This document shows, piece by piece, positions 16,841-24,747 of a stretch of 64,000 bases of DNA; position 1 is the stretch's first letter, and every line of letters begins with the position of its first letter. Below the pieces are notes generated by a model. It made no database searches. It saw only the letters and a program-made list of their open reading frames with translations, and had not been told where the DNA came from. The stretch covers positions 186,001-250,000 of the forward strand of contig CAIQHF010000036.1 in assembly GCA_903871605.1 (NCBI GenBank), written 5' to 3'. Made by a program: the position numbers and the translations under genes. The stretch comes from an uncultured Sphingomonadaceae bacterium. Its GTDB lineage: Bacteria > Pseudomonadota > Alphaproteobacteria > Sphingomonadales > Sphingomonadaceae.

Positions 16841-17653
16841 ATGCACCCGCGTCTTTCGGTCCACAGCGTCTCCTTTCCCGGCGCGTCGCTGGCCGAACTC
16901 GCCAGCTTTTGGCAGCGGCTCGGCTTGCGCCGTCTCAGTCTGATCGCCGAACAACTGGACGGAGACGGGCTCGACGCGGTTCGTCGGCTTGTCGCCGATC
17001 GCGGCTATGCCGTCGAGGCGATCACGCATGTCTTCGCGACCGGTGCGCTGCCGAGTGCCCGCGACGGGATCGCCGCCTGTCGCGAGAGGCTTTCGCGCAC
17101 GATCGCCAGGGCCGAGACGCTGCGCGCGAACACGATCTACATGATCTCGGGCGGACGCGGCGCGCGTACGTGGCGGACCGCTGCGGAGCTTTTCGCCGAG
17201 GCGCTCGCCCCATGCGTCCGCGAGGCCGAGCAAGCCGGCATCGCGCTCGCGGTCGAGAATGCGTCGAGCCTCTATGTCGACGTGCACCTCGCGCATACGC
17301 TGCGCGATACGATCGCGCTGGCCGAGCTCGCCGGAATCGGAATCTGCCTCGACCATTTTCATTGCTGGACCGAAGCCGATTTTCCCGAACTTGTCAGCCG
17401 CGCGCTGCCACGCGTCCGGCTCGTTCAGCTCAGCGACTATGTGCTCGGCGACCGGGCTCTGCCGGCGCGCGCGGTGCCGGGCGACGGCGCGATCCCGATC
17501 GCACCGCTTGTCGAGCAATTGCTGGCGGGCGGCTATGCGCGCGGCTTCGATCTCGAGCTGCTCGGCCCCCGCATCGATGACGAAGGTCGCTATGCCGCGG
17601 TCTCGCGCGCCTGCGATAGGACGAGCGCCATGCTCGATGCGCTCGGAGCCTGA
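16841..17653 (+). CDS. Sugar-phosphate isomerase/epimerase-like TIM barrel (xylose-isomerase-like)
   Basis: A 270-residue protein with the AP-endonuclease-2/xylose-isomerase-like TIM barrel. The start MHPRLSVHSVSFPGASLAEL, ALAVENASSLYVDVHLAHTL, GICLDHFHCWTEADF, RLVQLSDYVLG and GFDLELLGPRID contain the Glu, Asp, His and terminal Glu that usually bind a divalent metal in this family. Function could be isomerase, epimerase or dehydratase. The substrate is unknown. An in-frame GTG six bases upstream is an alternative start. It follows the sulfotransferase by 10 bases and precedes the DUF1214 gene by 11, inside the F420 operon. Confidence 0.75.
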   Translation: MHPRLSVHSVSFPGASLAELASFWQRLGLRRLSLIAEQLDGDGLDAVRRLVADRGYAVEAITHVFATGALPSARDGIAACRERLSRTIARAETLRANTIYMISGGRGARTWRTAAELFAEALAPCVREAEQAGIALAVENASSLYVDVHLAHTLRDTIALAELAGIGICLDHFHCWTEADFPELVSRALPRVRLVQLSDYVLGDRALPARAVPGDGAIPIAPLVEQLLAGGYARGFDLELLGPRIDDEGRYAAVSRACDRTSAMLDALGA

Positions 17654-17664
17654 GGAGATGGTCG

Positions 17665-18885
17665 ATGGCCTTCGGTGACAGCGCCGACGACGAACCGCTC
17701 GCGGCGGCGTGGAAGAGCTTTTGCGCGCGCCTGACGGCGGCGGGTGATCGCGCATTCAAGGATTGCAATCCCGCCAACCCGATCCAGCGCGCGGATGCAT
17801 TCCGCTTCCTCACGCAAAATCTCGGCCAGGCGTTCGATCTTGCGCTGGAAACGAGGGATACGCGTTTCCCGCTGATACACGCCTTCTGCACGCCAACGCG
17901 CAAGCTCGGCGGCGACTGCGCGGATTTCACCTATCATCAGGCGTGGATTGACGGCCGATCGATGTATCGCGTCACGGGCGATCGGGGCAGCGCGCGTTTC
18001 TTCAACATCACGGTCCAGGGGCCCCGGCCCGAGGCGATGGCAAATGGCGCGCGACCGCTCCACGATCCCTTCGGCGACGTGCCCGAGGCGAATCTGTTCG
18101 GCCATCAGCTGCATATCGGCCGTGACGGCCGCTTCGAGCTCTATGTGGGTGGGCCCAGGCGCGGCCCGAACTGGCTGCCGACGAGGAATGGCTCGCGCAA
18201 GCTGTTCATTCGCCAGGGCTTCGATGCCTGGGACGAGCGCCCCGCGACGCTGCATGTCGAACGAATCGACATGGACGGACCGCGGCCGATGCCGACGCCC
18301 GCGACGATGATCGACGCGATGGAGTGGGCGGGCAGCTTCCTTACCGCGATGATGGACGACTGGCCGGACTGGTCGTTCTCGAACGGCGGTGTCGATCCGG
18401 CGCTGCCCAATCGCTTCCCGGCGGTGGCGGATACCGGCGAGGACCGCAAGCGCGGGCGCGCGGTGGCCGCGATGCACTGGCGGCTCGCGCCCCACGAAGC
18501 GCTGATCGTGACTTTCGACGCGCATGACGGGCTGTGGATGGTCACCAATGGCGGCGTGTTCATGAACAGCATGGACTATCTCTATCGACCGGTCAGTATC
18601 ACGCCGAGCCGCGCACGCATCGACGGCGATGGACGTGTCCGCCTGATCCTCGCGCACGAGGATCCGGGTTATGCCAATTGGATCGACACGCAGCGTTTCG
18701 AGCGCGGACATCTCACCTATCGCCACATGCTCGAGGGCGCGCCGGTCAGGCTCGAGACGCAACTTGTCGACCGCGCGCAGCTTGCCGCCGCGCTTCCTCG
18801 CGCGAGCGCAACGGTGACACCGGAGGAACGGCTGGGCGAATTGCGGGCACGCTTCGCTGGTATCTGCCGGCGCTATAATCTCTGA
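17665..18885 (+). CDS. DUF1214-like domain protein
   Basis: A 406-residue soluble protein without signal peptide. The N-terminal third includes ADAFRFLTQNLGQAFDLALE and CTPTRKLGGDCADFTYHQAW, then RVTGDRGSARFFNITVQGPR. The C-terminal region WMVTNGGVFMNSMDYLYRPV followed by RARIDGDGRVRLILAHEDPG resembles the DUF1214 beta domain. I know no biochemical function for the family. Proteins of this kind recur next to steroid- or terpene-type catabolic genes. It sits 11 bases after the TIM-barrel gene and 22 bases before cofE, so it belongs to the same transcript. Confidence 0.65.
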   Translation: MAFGDSADDEPLAAAWKSFCARLTAAGDRAFKDCNPANPIQRADAFRFLTQNLGQAFDLALETRDTRFPLIHAFCTPTRKLGGDCADFTYHQAWIDGRSMYRVTGDRGSARFFNITVQGPRPEAMANGARPLHDPFGDVPEANLFGHQLHIGRDGRFELYVGGPRRGPNWLPTRNGSRKLFIRQGFDAWDERPATLHVERIDMDGPRPMPTPATMIDAMEWAGSFLTAMMDDWPDWSFSNGGVDPALPNRFPAVADTGEDRKRGRAVAAMHWRLAPHEALIVTFDAHDGLWMVTNGGVFMNSMDYLYRPVSITPSRARIDGDGRVRLILAHEDPGYANWIDTQRFERGHLTYRHMLEGAPVRLETQLVDRAQLAAALPRASATVTPEERLGELRARFAGICRRYNL

Positions 18886-18907
18886 CCGCGCCACGCTACA
18901 GCGAGCC

Positions 18908-19648
18908 ATGATTGCTATCCATCCGCTTGTCGGGATCGGCGAGATCCGGCCCGGTGACGACCTTTCGGCCATCCTCACCGCCGCGCTCGCCGCTTCCGAT
19001 CTGCTGCCGGTGCGCGACGACGACGTGCTCGTCGTCACCCAGAAGATCGTCTCCAAGGCCGAGGGGCGGTCGGTCGACCTTGCTGACGTCGCACCCGACG
19101 CGGAGGCCGAGCGGATCGCAGCGATCACGCGTAAGGATCCGCGGCTCGTCGCGCTGGTGCTTGCCGAAGCGAGTGCCGTGCTGCGCGCGGTTCCCAACGT
19201 GCTGATCACGCGCAACCGTCATGGTCATGTGATGGCCAATAGCGGGATCGACCGGTCCAATATCGGACCGGGCGACACGGATCGCGCGCTCCTGCTCCCG
19301 CTTGATCCCGACAGCTCCGCCGACGCTCTGCGGGACGCGGTGGGCTGCCCCGTCGTGATCTCGGACAGTTTCGGGCGCCCCTGGCGCTATGGGGTGACGG
19401 GAGTCGCGATCGGGGCCAGCGGGCTGCCCTCTTTGGTCGATCGGCGCGGCGAACTGGACCGCGACGGGCGCCGGCTCGAGGTGACGCAGATCGGCTTGGC
19501 CGACATGATCGCGACGGCTGCCGCGCTGGCGACGGGGGAGGGGGCGGAAAGCGTTCCCGCGGTACTCATCCGCGGCGCGGCGTGGCCTCGGGGATCGTCG
19601 CCTGCCGCAGCGCTGGTGCGCCCGCTCGACGAGGATCTGTTCCAATGA
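18908..19648 (+). CDS. cofE: Coenzyme F420-0:L-glutamate ligase
   Basis: A 246-residue stand-alone CofE. Family motifs are clear: VVTQKIVSKAEGR (about 42-54), NSGIDRSNIGPGD (111-123) and VISDSFGRPWRYGVTGVAIG (150-169). CofE adds L-glutamates to F420-0 with GTP and divalent metal, making the polyglutamate tail. Mycobacterial FbiB carries an extra C-terminal FMN (nitroreductase-like) domain. This protein lacks it and has the archaeal-type length. It starts 22 bases after the DUF1214 gene and its stop overlaps the cofD start (ATGA). The presence of cofE and cofD together is strong evidence that this organism makes F420, which is known in some Proteobacteria but uncommon. Confidence 0.95.
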   Translation: MIAIHPLVGIGEIRPGDDLSAILTAALAASDLLPVRDDDVLVVTQKIVSKAEGRSVDLADVAPDAEAERIAAITRKDPRLVALVLAEASAVLRAVPNVLITRNRHGHVMANSGIDRSNIGPGDTDRALLLPLDPDSSADALRDAVGCPVVISDSFGRPWRYGVTGVAIGASGLPSLVDRRGELDRDGRRLEVTQIGLADMIATAAALATGEGAESVPAVLIRGAAWPRGSSPAAALVRPLDEDLFQ

Positions 19649-20580
19649 CGGGCAGGGTGGTGGTGCTGACGGGCGGGGTCGGCGGTGCCAAGCTGGTGCT
19701 CGGGCTTGCGCACCTGATCGCGCCCGAAGCGATCACGGCGATCGTCAACACCGGCGACGATTTTCGCCATCTCGGGCTCGCGATCTCGCCCGATATCGAC
19801 ACGTTGCTCTACACGCTCTCGGGCAAGGCGAATGGCGCGCAAGGCTGGGGCCGCGAAGGCGAGACCTGGCAGTTCATGGATGCGCTGCGCTCATTGGGCG
19901 GCGAGGACTGGTTCAATCTCGGCGACGGCGACCTTGCGCTGCATATCGAACGCAGCGCGGCGTTGGCGCGCGGCGAGACGCTGAGCGCGATCACGCGGCG
20001 GTTCGGCGAGGCATGGGGCGTGCGGACGCGGATGCTGCCGATGAGCGACGATCCCGTCGCGACGCATCTCGCCACCGACATTGGCGATCTGCCGTTCCAG
20101 CGCTATTTCGTCGAGCATCGCTGCGCACCGGCGGTGGGTGCGATCCGCTTTGACGGCGCGGACGGGGCGAGCCCCGCCCCCGGGGTGATCGAGGCGATCC
20201 GCGACCCCGCCACGCGCGCCATCCTGATCGCGCCCTCCAATCCCTATCTGAGCGTCGATCCGATCCTGGCCGTGCCGGGCATCCGCCGCGCGCTCGAAGC
20301 GGCCGAGGCTCCCATCGTCGCGGTATCGCCGATCGTCGGCGGCAAGGCGGTCAAGGGGCCGACCGCCAAGCTGATGGCCGAACTCGGCGTGGCGCCGACG
20401 CCGGCCGCGGTCGCGGCGCACTATGCCGGAATCCTCGACGGTCTGCTCGTCGACGAGCGCGACGCGACGATCGACCTCGTGATCCCCTACGACCGGGCGG
20501 ATACGCTGATGACGACGCTCGACGACCGGGTACGCGTCGCCCACGCCGCGCTCGCGCTGGCGGAGCGACTGGCGCGCTGA
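19645..20580 (+). CDS. cofD: 2-phospho-L-lactate transferase-type protein (CofD/FbiA)
   Basis: A 311-residue CofD-family protein starting MTGRVVVLTGGVGGAKLVLG. Diagnostic segments are TGGVGGAKL (9-17), IVNTGDDFRHLGLAISPDID (33-52), FNLGDGDLALH, RMLPMSDDPV, APSNPYLSVDPIL and AVSPIVGGKAVKGPT. CofD joins the Fo deazaflavin to an activated three-carbon acid (LPPG, or the enolpyruvyl or 3-phosphoglyceryl equivalents in other lineages), giving (dehydro)F420-0. The donor used here cannot be read from sequence by eye. Translation is coupled to cofE. CofC/FbiD and the Fo synthase (CofG/H or FbiC) are not in this window. Only 7 bases separate its stop from the convergent KstD-like gene. Confidence 0.95.
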   Translation: MTGRVVVLTGGVGGAKLVLGLAHLIAPEAITAIVNTGDDFRHLGLAISPDIDTLLYTLSGKANGAQGWGREGETWQFMDALRSLGGEDWFNLGDGDLALHIERSAALARGETLSAITRRFGEAWGVRTRMLPMSDDPVATHLATDIGDLPFQRYFVEHRCAPAVGAIRFDGADGASPAPGVIEAIRDPATRAILIAPSNPYLSVDPILAVPGIRRALEAAEAPIVAVSPIVGGKAVKGPTAKLMAELGVAPTPAAVAAHYAGILDGLLVDERDATIDLVIPYDRADTLMTTLDDRVRVAHAALALAERLAR

Positions 20581-20587
20581 CGATCGG

Positions 20588-22288
20588 TCAGCTGGCGGCC
20601 GTGTCGGCTCCGGCCAGATTGTCCGCGCCAGCGGCATGCTTGGCCGCGACGAAACCCCACAGGAAGGAGGGGCCGACGCTCGATCCCGCACCCGGATAGG
20701 CGCGCCCCATGACCGAGGCGGTCGAGATACCCGTCGCATAAAGCCCGGGGATCACCGAGCCATCCTCGCGCAGCACGCGCGCGTCGGGATCGGTGACGAC
20801 GCCGCCATAGGTGCCGACATCGCCGGGCAGGACCGGAAGCGCGTAGAACGGGCCCTTCTCGATCGAGCCGAGCGTATGCGACGGTCGGTTGTACGGGTCG
20901 CCGAGCCAATTGTCATACGCCCGCTCGCCGCGATGGAAATCCTCGTCGCGGCCGCTCGCGACGAAGCCGTTGAACCGCTCGATGGTGGCGCGCAACGTGG
21001 CGGGATCGGCCTCGATCGCGGCGGCGAGCGCCTCGAGGCTGTCGCCGCTCTTCATATAGCCCGCAGCGAGCCATTGCTTGGTCTTCCAGCCGCTCACCAT
21101 GCCATTGGCGAGCCCGTATCGGGCGACATATTGACTGTCGAATACCGCCCAGCTGGGCACCGACGGCACGATCTTGTCGCGCTCGAGCATGCCCTTGCAA
21201 TAGGCCATGTAGGAGCCGCCTTCGTTCATGTAGCGGACGCCGCTCCGGTCGACGAGGATGGCGTGGGGTGCCGCCGTGACGGTCTGCATCGCGGGCGTCA
21301 CCATATCGTCTTCGGTGCCGGGCGGAATCATCGTCTGGTAGCCGACCATCTCCTCCATCTGCGCGACGGCCGCGCCATGGCGCATCATCTCCTCGATCAT
21401 CTCGCCGGTATCGCCCGATGCGACCTGCGACCACGCCGCCTGCGTACCGGGCTGATATTGATCGCGCATCCGCTGGTTGTGCGAGAAACCACCGGCGTTG
21501 ACCAACACGCCCAGGCGCGCGCCGATCCGCCAGGGCTTGCCGTCCCGGACCGTGACGACGCCGGTCACAGCACCGTCCTCGACGACCAGTTGCGTGACGG
21601 GCGCGTCGGTCCGGATGTCGACCTTGGCCTTGAGCGACGCCTGCAGCATGCGGCCCTGCAGCGCCGCGCCGGCGGATACCCAATGTTGGCCGCGCAGCTT
21701 GGCGAACAATGTGCTCAGGGCGATTTTGAGCATCATCTTGCGCCCCACCCAGCTCTGCTTGAGCGTCCTGATCTTGAGCGCATCGTCGAGCATCGCGGGC
21801 ATGTTGAGGAAACCCGGCTGGAGCTTATCGCGCCAGATGCCCAGCGCATTGGTGTCGAAGACGTCGGCGACGACGGTGCGGCCCTCGACGGAGCCGCCCG
21901 GCCGATCGTCATAATAATCGGGCCAATAGGGTACGCGAGTCAGCTTTATGCCTTGCTTGATCAGGAAATCGATCATGCGCGGCGCCTGCGTGAGGTAGAC
22001 GTGGCGGCGCTCGCGCGTCGCGCCCGGCGTGTCGTCATGGTCGCCGACGACGCTGTCGAGATAGGCCGTCGCCTTCTCGTAGCTGTCGTCGACGCCGTCG
22101 CGCGCCATGAAGGGGTTATTGGGGATCCACATCACGCCGCCCGAGCGTGCGGTCGTGCCGCCGATGAAGGCGGTTTTTTCGAGGATGACCACAGATCTGC
22201 CGAGCGACCGCATCAGCAGCGCGGCGCACATCGAGCCGCCGCCGCTGCCCACCACCACGAAATCCACCGTCTCGTCGAAGCCAGCCAT
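20588..22288 (-). CDS. KstD-like FAD-dependent oxidoreductase (3-ketosteroid delta-1-dehydrogenase family)
   Basis: A 566-residue flavoprotein of the fumarate reductase/KstD family. An N-terminal dinucleotide motif DFVVVGSGGGSMCAALLMRS is followed by EKTAFIGGTTARSGGVMWIP. The C-terminus has PVLPGDVGTYGGVVTDPDAR and GRAYPGAGSSVGPSFLWGF, the FAD-closing signature seen in KstD enzymes. Such enzymes desaturate the A ring of 3-ketosteroids, and related ones act on other cyclic ketones. The ATG at 22288 (MAGFDETVD) is preferred over the frame's upstream extension. It is convergent with cofD and divergent from an MFS transporter. Substrate is not proven, since many sphingomonad paralogues act on non-steroids. 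Confidence 0.86.
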   Translation of the reverse strand: MAGFDETVDFVVVGSGGGSMCAALLMRSLGRSVVILEKTAFIGGTTARSGGVMWIPNNPFMARDGVDDSYEKATAYLDSVVGDHDDTPGATRERRHVYLTQAPRMIDFLIKQGIKLTRVPYWPDYYDDRPGGSVEGRTVVADVFDTNALGIWRDKLQPGFLNMPAMLDDALKIRTLKQSWVGRKMMLKIALSTLFAKLRGQHWVSAGAALQGRMLQASLKAKVDIRTDAPVTQLVVEDGAVTGVVTVRDGKPWRIGARLGVLVNAGGFSHNQRMRDQYQPGTQAAWSQVASGDTGEMIEEMMRHGAAVAQMEEMVGYQTMIPPGTEDDMVTPAMQTVTAAPHAILVDRSGVRYMNEGGSYMAYCKGMLERDKIVPSVPSWAVFDSQYVARYGLANGMVSGWKTKQWLAAGYMKSGDSLEALAAAIEADPATLRATIERFNGFVASGRDEDFHRGERAYDNWLGDPYNRPSHTLGSIEKGPFYALPVLPGDVGTYGGVVTDPDARVLREDGSVIPGLYATGISTASVMGRAYPGAGSSVGPSFLWGFVAAKHAAGADNLAGADTAAS

Positions 22289-22615
22289 CCGCGTCCTTCC
22301 CGTCGTTCGGCCCCAACAGGCTCTCGTCGACAAGCCTATCCGAGCATGCGCGGCGGGTGGAGGGGGCGGCCGCAGTCAGCGGTGTGGCGATAAGTGCGTG
22401 CGATATCGTGCCAGGGCCCGGCGGGTCGGGCGCGAATGCGAAGCGGCCGTGCGGGGCGTTCGGAACAGCAGGCGGAACTCGCGACCCTCAGCGTTTCGGC
22501 GTGCAGATATCGCGACGGCGGAGATGCCGTCGGTTGCTAGGCACCCCGTCCGATCTCTCGCATAGTGCGCCTCAACGAGCATGGCCGCCCGGCAGGGGCG
22601 CCGGAGAGGACGTCC
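22289..22615. other. Divergent promoter region, 327 bases
   Basis: No gene is supported. The region separates the KstD-like gene (minus) from the MFS gene (plus) and should hold both promoters. A 20-base dyad is listed separately. The MFS start is preceded by CGGAGAGGACG, a good ribosome site. Confidence 0.5.
22513..22532. promoter_or_regulatory. Dyad in the divergent region, candidate operator
   Basis: CGACGGC-N6-GCCGTCG is a perfect 7-bp inverted repeat with a 6-base centre, 84 bases upstream of the MFS start. Spacing and symmetry suit a dimeric regulator, but high GC makes chance dyads common. Confidence 0.3.
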
Positions 22616-23917
22616 ATGACCAGCGTCGCCGCTGTCGATTCCCGTGCCCGATGGTATCATGGCTGGAACATCGTGGGCGTCTGCATCCTCTCGGGGATCG
22701 CGGCCAACGCATTGCCGATCAATGCCTTTTCGCTCTTCCTGCATGATTGGTCGGCGCAACTCCACGTGACCGTCAGCACGCTGCAACTCGGCATCGCGGC
22801 CTGTGGTCTGAGCTGCGCATTGTTGTCGCCGGTCGCGGGCATGCTTGCCGATCGCTTTCCGGCGCGGACGATCCTGTCATGCGGGCTCTTCGGCATGGTG
22901 CTGTTCTGCGCAGGGATCAGCATGGTCGAGCAGACATGGCAATATCTCATACTCTACGCGGTGCTGCTGCCGCTGTCGCTGATCTGCGCGACCTCGATTC
23001 CGGCGAACGCGGTGGTCTCGCGCTGGTTCGTGCGAAGACTGGGGCTGGCGCTCGGGCTGACCGCGTTCGGGCTGGGAATGGCGGGCGTGGTGATGCCGCC
23101 GATCGTCGCGGCGGTGATGCCGACGCTCGGATGGCGCGCGATCTGGCGGATCGGAGCGGGGGTGATCGCATTCGTCATCCTGCCGCTGGTGCTGTCGGTC
23201 GTCCGCGAGCGCCCGTCAGCGCGCGATGGGTTGCACTATCTCGCGCAGGACGGCGCGACAGGCGGACAGCCCCATCATGGTACTGCGCCGGAAGACGAGG
23301 CGGGCGAAGCGCTGCGCTGGCGCGATATCCTGTCGAGACGCAATTTCTGGCTGCTCGTCATCGGCTATCTGCCGATGCTCGCGCTCTATGGTGGATGCGG
23401 CAACAACCTCACACCGATCGCGATCAGTCGCGGCCTGAGCGCGCAGCAGGCTGGGCTGCTGCTGTCCGCCTTCAGCTTTTGCCAGCTCGCGGCGACGCTG
23501 GGCGGGGGGATGGCGTCGGATCGTTTCGGCAATCGCCTGCCGCTCGCCCTGCTTGCCTTCCTGACCGCAGGCGGCGGCACGGTCATCGCCTTCGGCCAGG
23601 GATTCCCGCTGATCCTGCTCGGCGCTGGGCTCGCAGGTGTCGGAGGCGGCTTCTGGCCGCTGCTTGCTGCCGCGGTCGCTATCGAGTTCGGCGGCAAGGG
23701 CGTCGGGCGCGCCTTCGGTATGCTGACCTTCTTCCTGCCCTTCGCGGTGATGTCGCCCTACGCCGTCGCCAAGTCGCAGGAGGCGAGCGGAAGCTATGGG
23801 CCCGCGCTGATGGCGATGGTGGCGTTGGCGCTCGCGGGCGGAATCGCCTGCCTGTTTATCCGCGAGCGACGTGGCGGCGGCCCCGAGCGTCTTCGCGCGG
23901 CGGCGGCAGCGCCCTAG
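22616..23917 (+). CDS. MFS transporter (monocarboxylate/OFA-like)
   Basis: A 433-residue inner-membrane protein with about twelve hydrophobic helices. The first begins HGWNIVGVCILSGIAANALP, and the conserved loop after helix 2 is GMLADRFPARTILSCGLFG. A cytoplasmic loop of about 40 polar residues (RERPSARDGLHYLAQDGATG onward) separates the two six-helix halves. The second half repeats the loop motif as GGGMASDRFGNRLPLALLAF. It probably imports an organic acid or neutral substrate by proton symport. Divergent from the KstD-like gene, it may share its regulator. The ATG at 22616 is chosen for its ribosome site over an in-frame start 17 codons earlier. Confidence 0.9.
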   Translation: MTSVAAVDSRARWYHGWNIVGVCILSGIAANALPINAFSLFLHDWSAQLHVTVSTLQLGIAACGLSCALLSPVAGMLADRFPARTILSCGLFGMVLFCAGISMVEQTWQYLILYAVLLPLSLICATSIPANAVVSRWFVRRLGLALGLTAFGLGMAGVVMPPIVAAVMPTLGWRAIWRIGAGVIAFVILPLVLSVVRERPSARDGLHYLAQDGATGGQPHHGTAPEDEAGEALRWRDILSRRNFWLLVIGYLPMLALYGGCGNNLTPIAISRGLSAQQAGLLLSAFSFCQLAATLGGGMASDRFGNRLPLALLAFLTAGGGTVIAFGQGFPLILLGAGLAGVGGGFWPLLAAAVAIEFGGKGVGRAFGMLTFFLPFAVMSPYAVAKSQEASGSYGPALMAMVALALAGGIACLFIRERRGGGPERLRAAAAAP

Positions 23918-23929
23918 CGACCTCGTCCG

Positions 23930-24709
23930 CTATTGACCCGGATGTTCGGCGCCCATTCCCGAAAAGCCGATGCAATAGCCGCCGTCGACGGGAAGCACCG
24001 TGCCGGTGATATAGGCGGCCTCGTCGCTCGCGAGGAACAGCGCAGCCGCCGCGATCTCGCTGGCGAGCCCCCAGCGATCGATCGGTATTCCCGGAAGCCT
24101 GCGCGTCCCGGCCGGCGGCACGGGGTGCTCACGCGACTGGGGAACCAGCCCCGTCCAGATGGTGCCGGGCGCGACGGCGTTCACGCGGATGCCGTGATCG
24201 GCATAATCGAGCGCGGCGGAGCGGGTCAGCTGATTGACGCCGGCCTTGGCCGCGCCGTAGATGCTGTGCCCCTTCCAGCCGACTACGCCCGATGCGGAGG
24301 TGGTGTTGACGATCGCGCCGCCGCCCGTCTTCATCATCGAGATCACGCCATATTTGATCCCGAAGAACACGCCGCGCAGATTGACCGCGTGGACGGTGTC
24401 CCACGCTTCGGTGGTCTGTTCGTGAAGTGGCGCCATGCCGCCGCCGAAGCCGGCATTGTTGCACAGGATATCGACCCGGCCGAAATGCCGTTCGGCGGTT
24501 GCGATCATCGCCTGCACATCGGCCTCGCTGGCGACATCGGCGTGCACGGCGACCGCGGCATCGCCCAGCGCGGCCGCGATCTCGTCCTGCTGGCCGCTGA
24601 TATCGGAGAGCACCAGTCGCGCGCCCTCGGCGGCGAACATCTGCGCCATGGCGCGCCCCATGCCCGATCCCGCGCCGGTGATGACGGCGATCTTGCCCGC
24701 AAGCCTCAT
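23930..24709 (-). CDS. Short-chain dehydrogenase/reductase (SDR)
   Basis: A 259-residue classical SDR starting MRLAGKIAVITGAGSGMGRA. It has NNAGFGG, catalytic Ser in NTTSASGVVG, Tyr-Lys in HSIYGAAKAGVNQLTRSAAL and the C-terminal PVDGGYCIGFSGM. The frame remains open far upstream through the next SDR's shadow, so the ATG at 24709 (AGGAGAAGCAT upstream on the minus strand) is the start. It is the last gene of a five-gene minus-strand operon (SDR, SDR, thioesterase, SDR, esterase) convergent with the MFS gene, 12 bases away. Confidence 0.88.
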   Translation of the reverse strand: MRLAGKIAVITGAGSGMGRAMAQMFAAEGARLVLSDISGQQDEIAAALGDAAVAVHADVASEADVQAMIATAERHFGRVDILCNNAGFGGGMAPLHEQTTEAWDTVHAVNLRGVFFGIKYGVISMMKTGGGAIVNTTSASGVVGWKGHSIYGAAKAGVNQLTRSAALDYADHGIRVNAVAPGTIWTGLVPQSREHPVPPAGTRRLPGIPIDRWGLASEIAAAALFLASDEAAYITGTVLPVDGGYCIGFSGMGAEHPGQ

Positions 24710-24747
24710 ATGCTTCTCCTCGTGACGATAAGCCGGCGGCGCCGCGA

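Noticed and set aside
20636-22393. A 585-codon plus-strand frame opposite the KstD-like gene
   Set aside because: Low-complexity Arg/Ala-rich translation with no domain. It is the shadow of a convincing flavoprotein gene.
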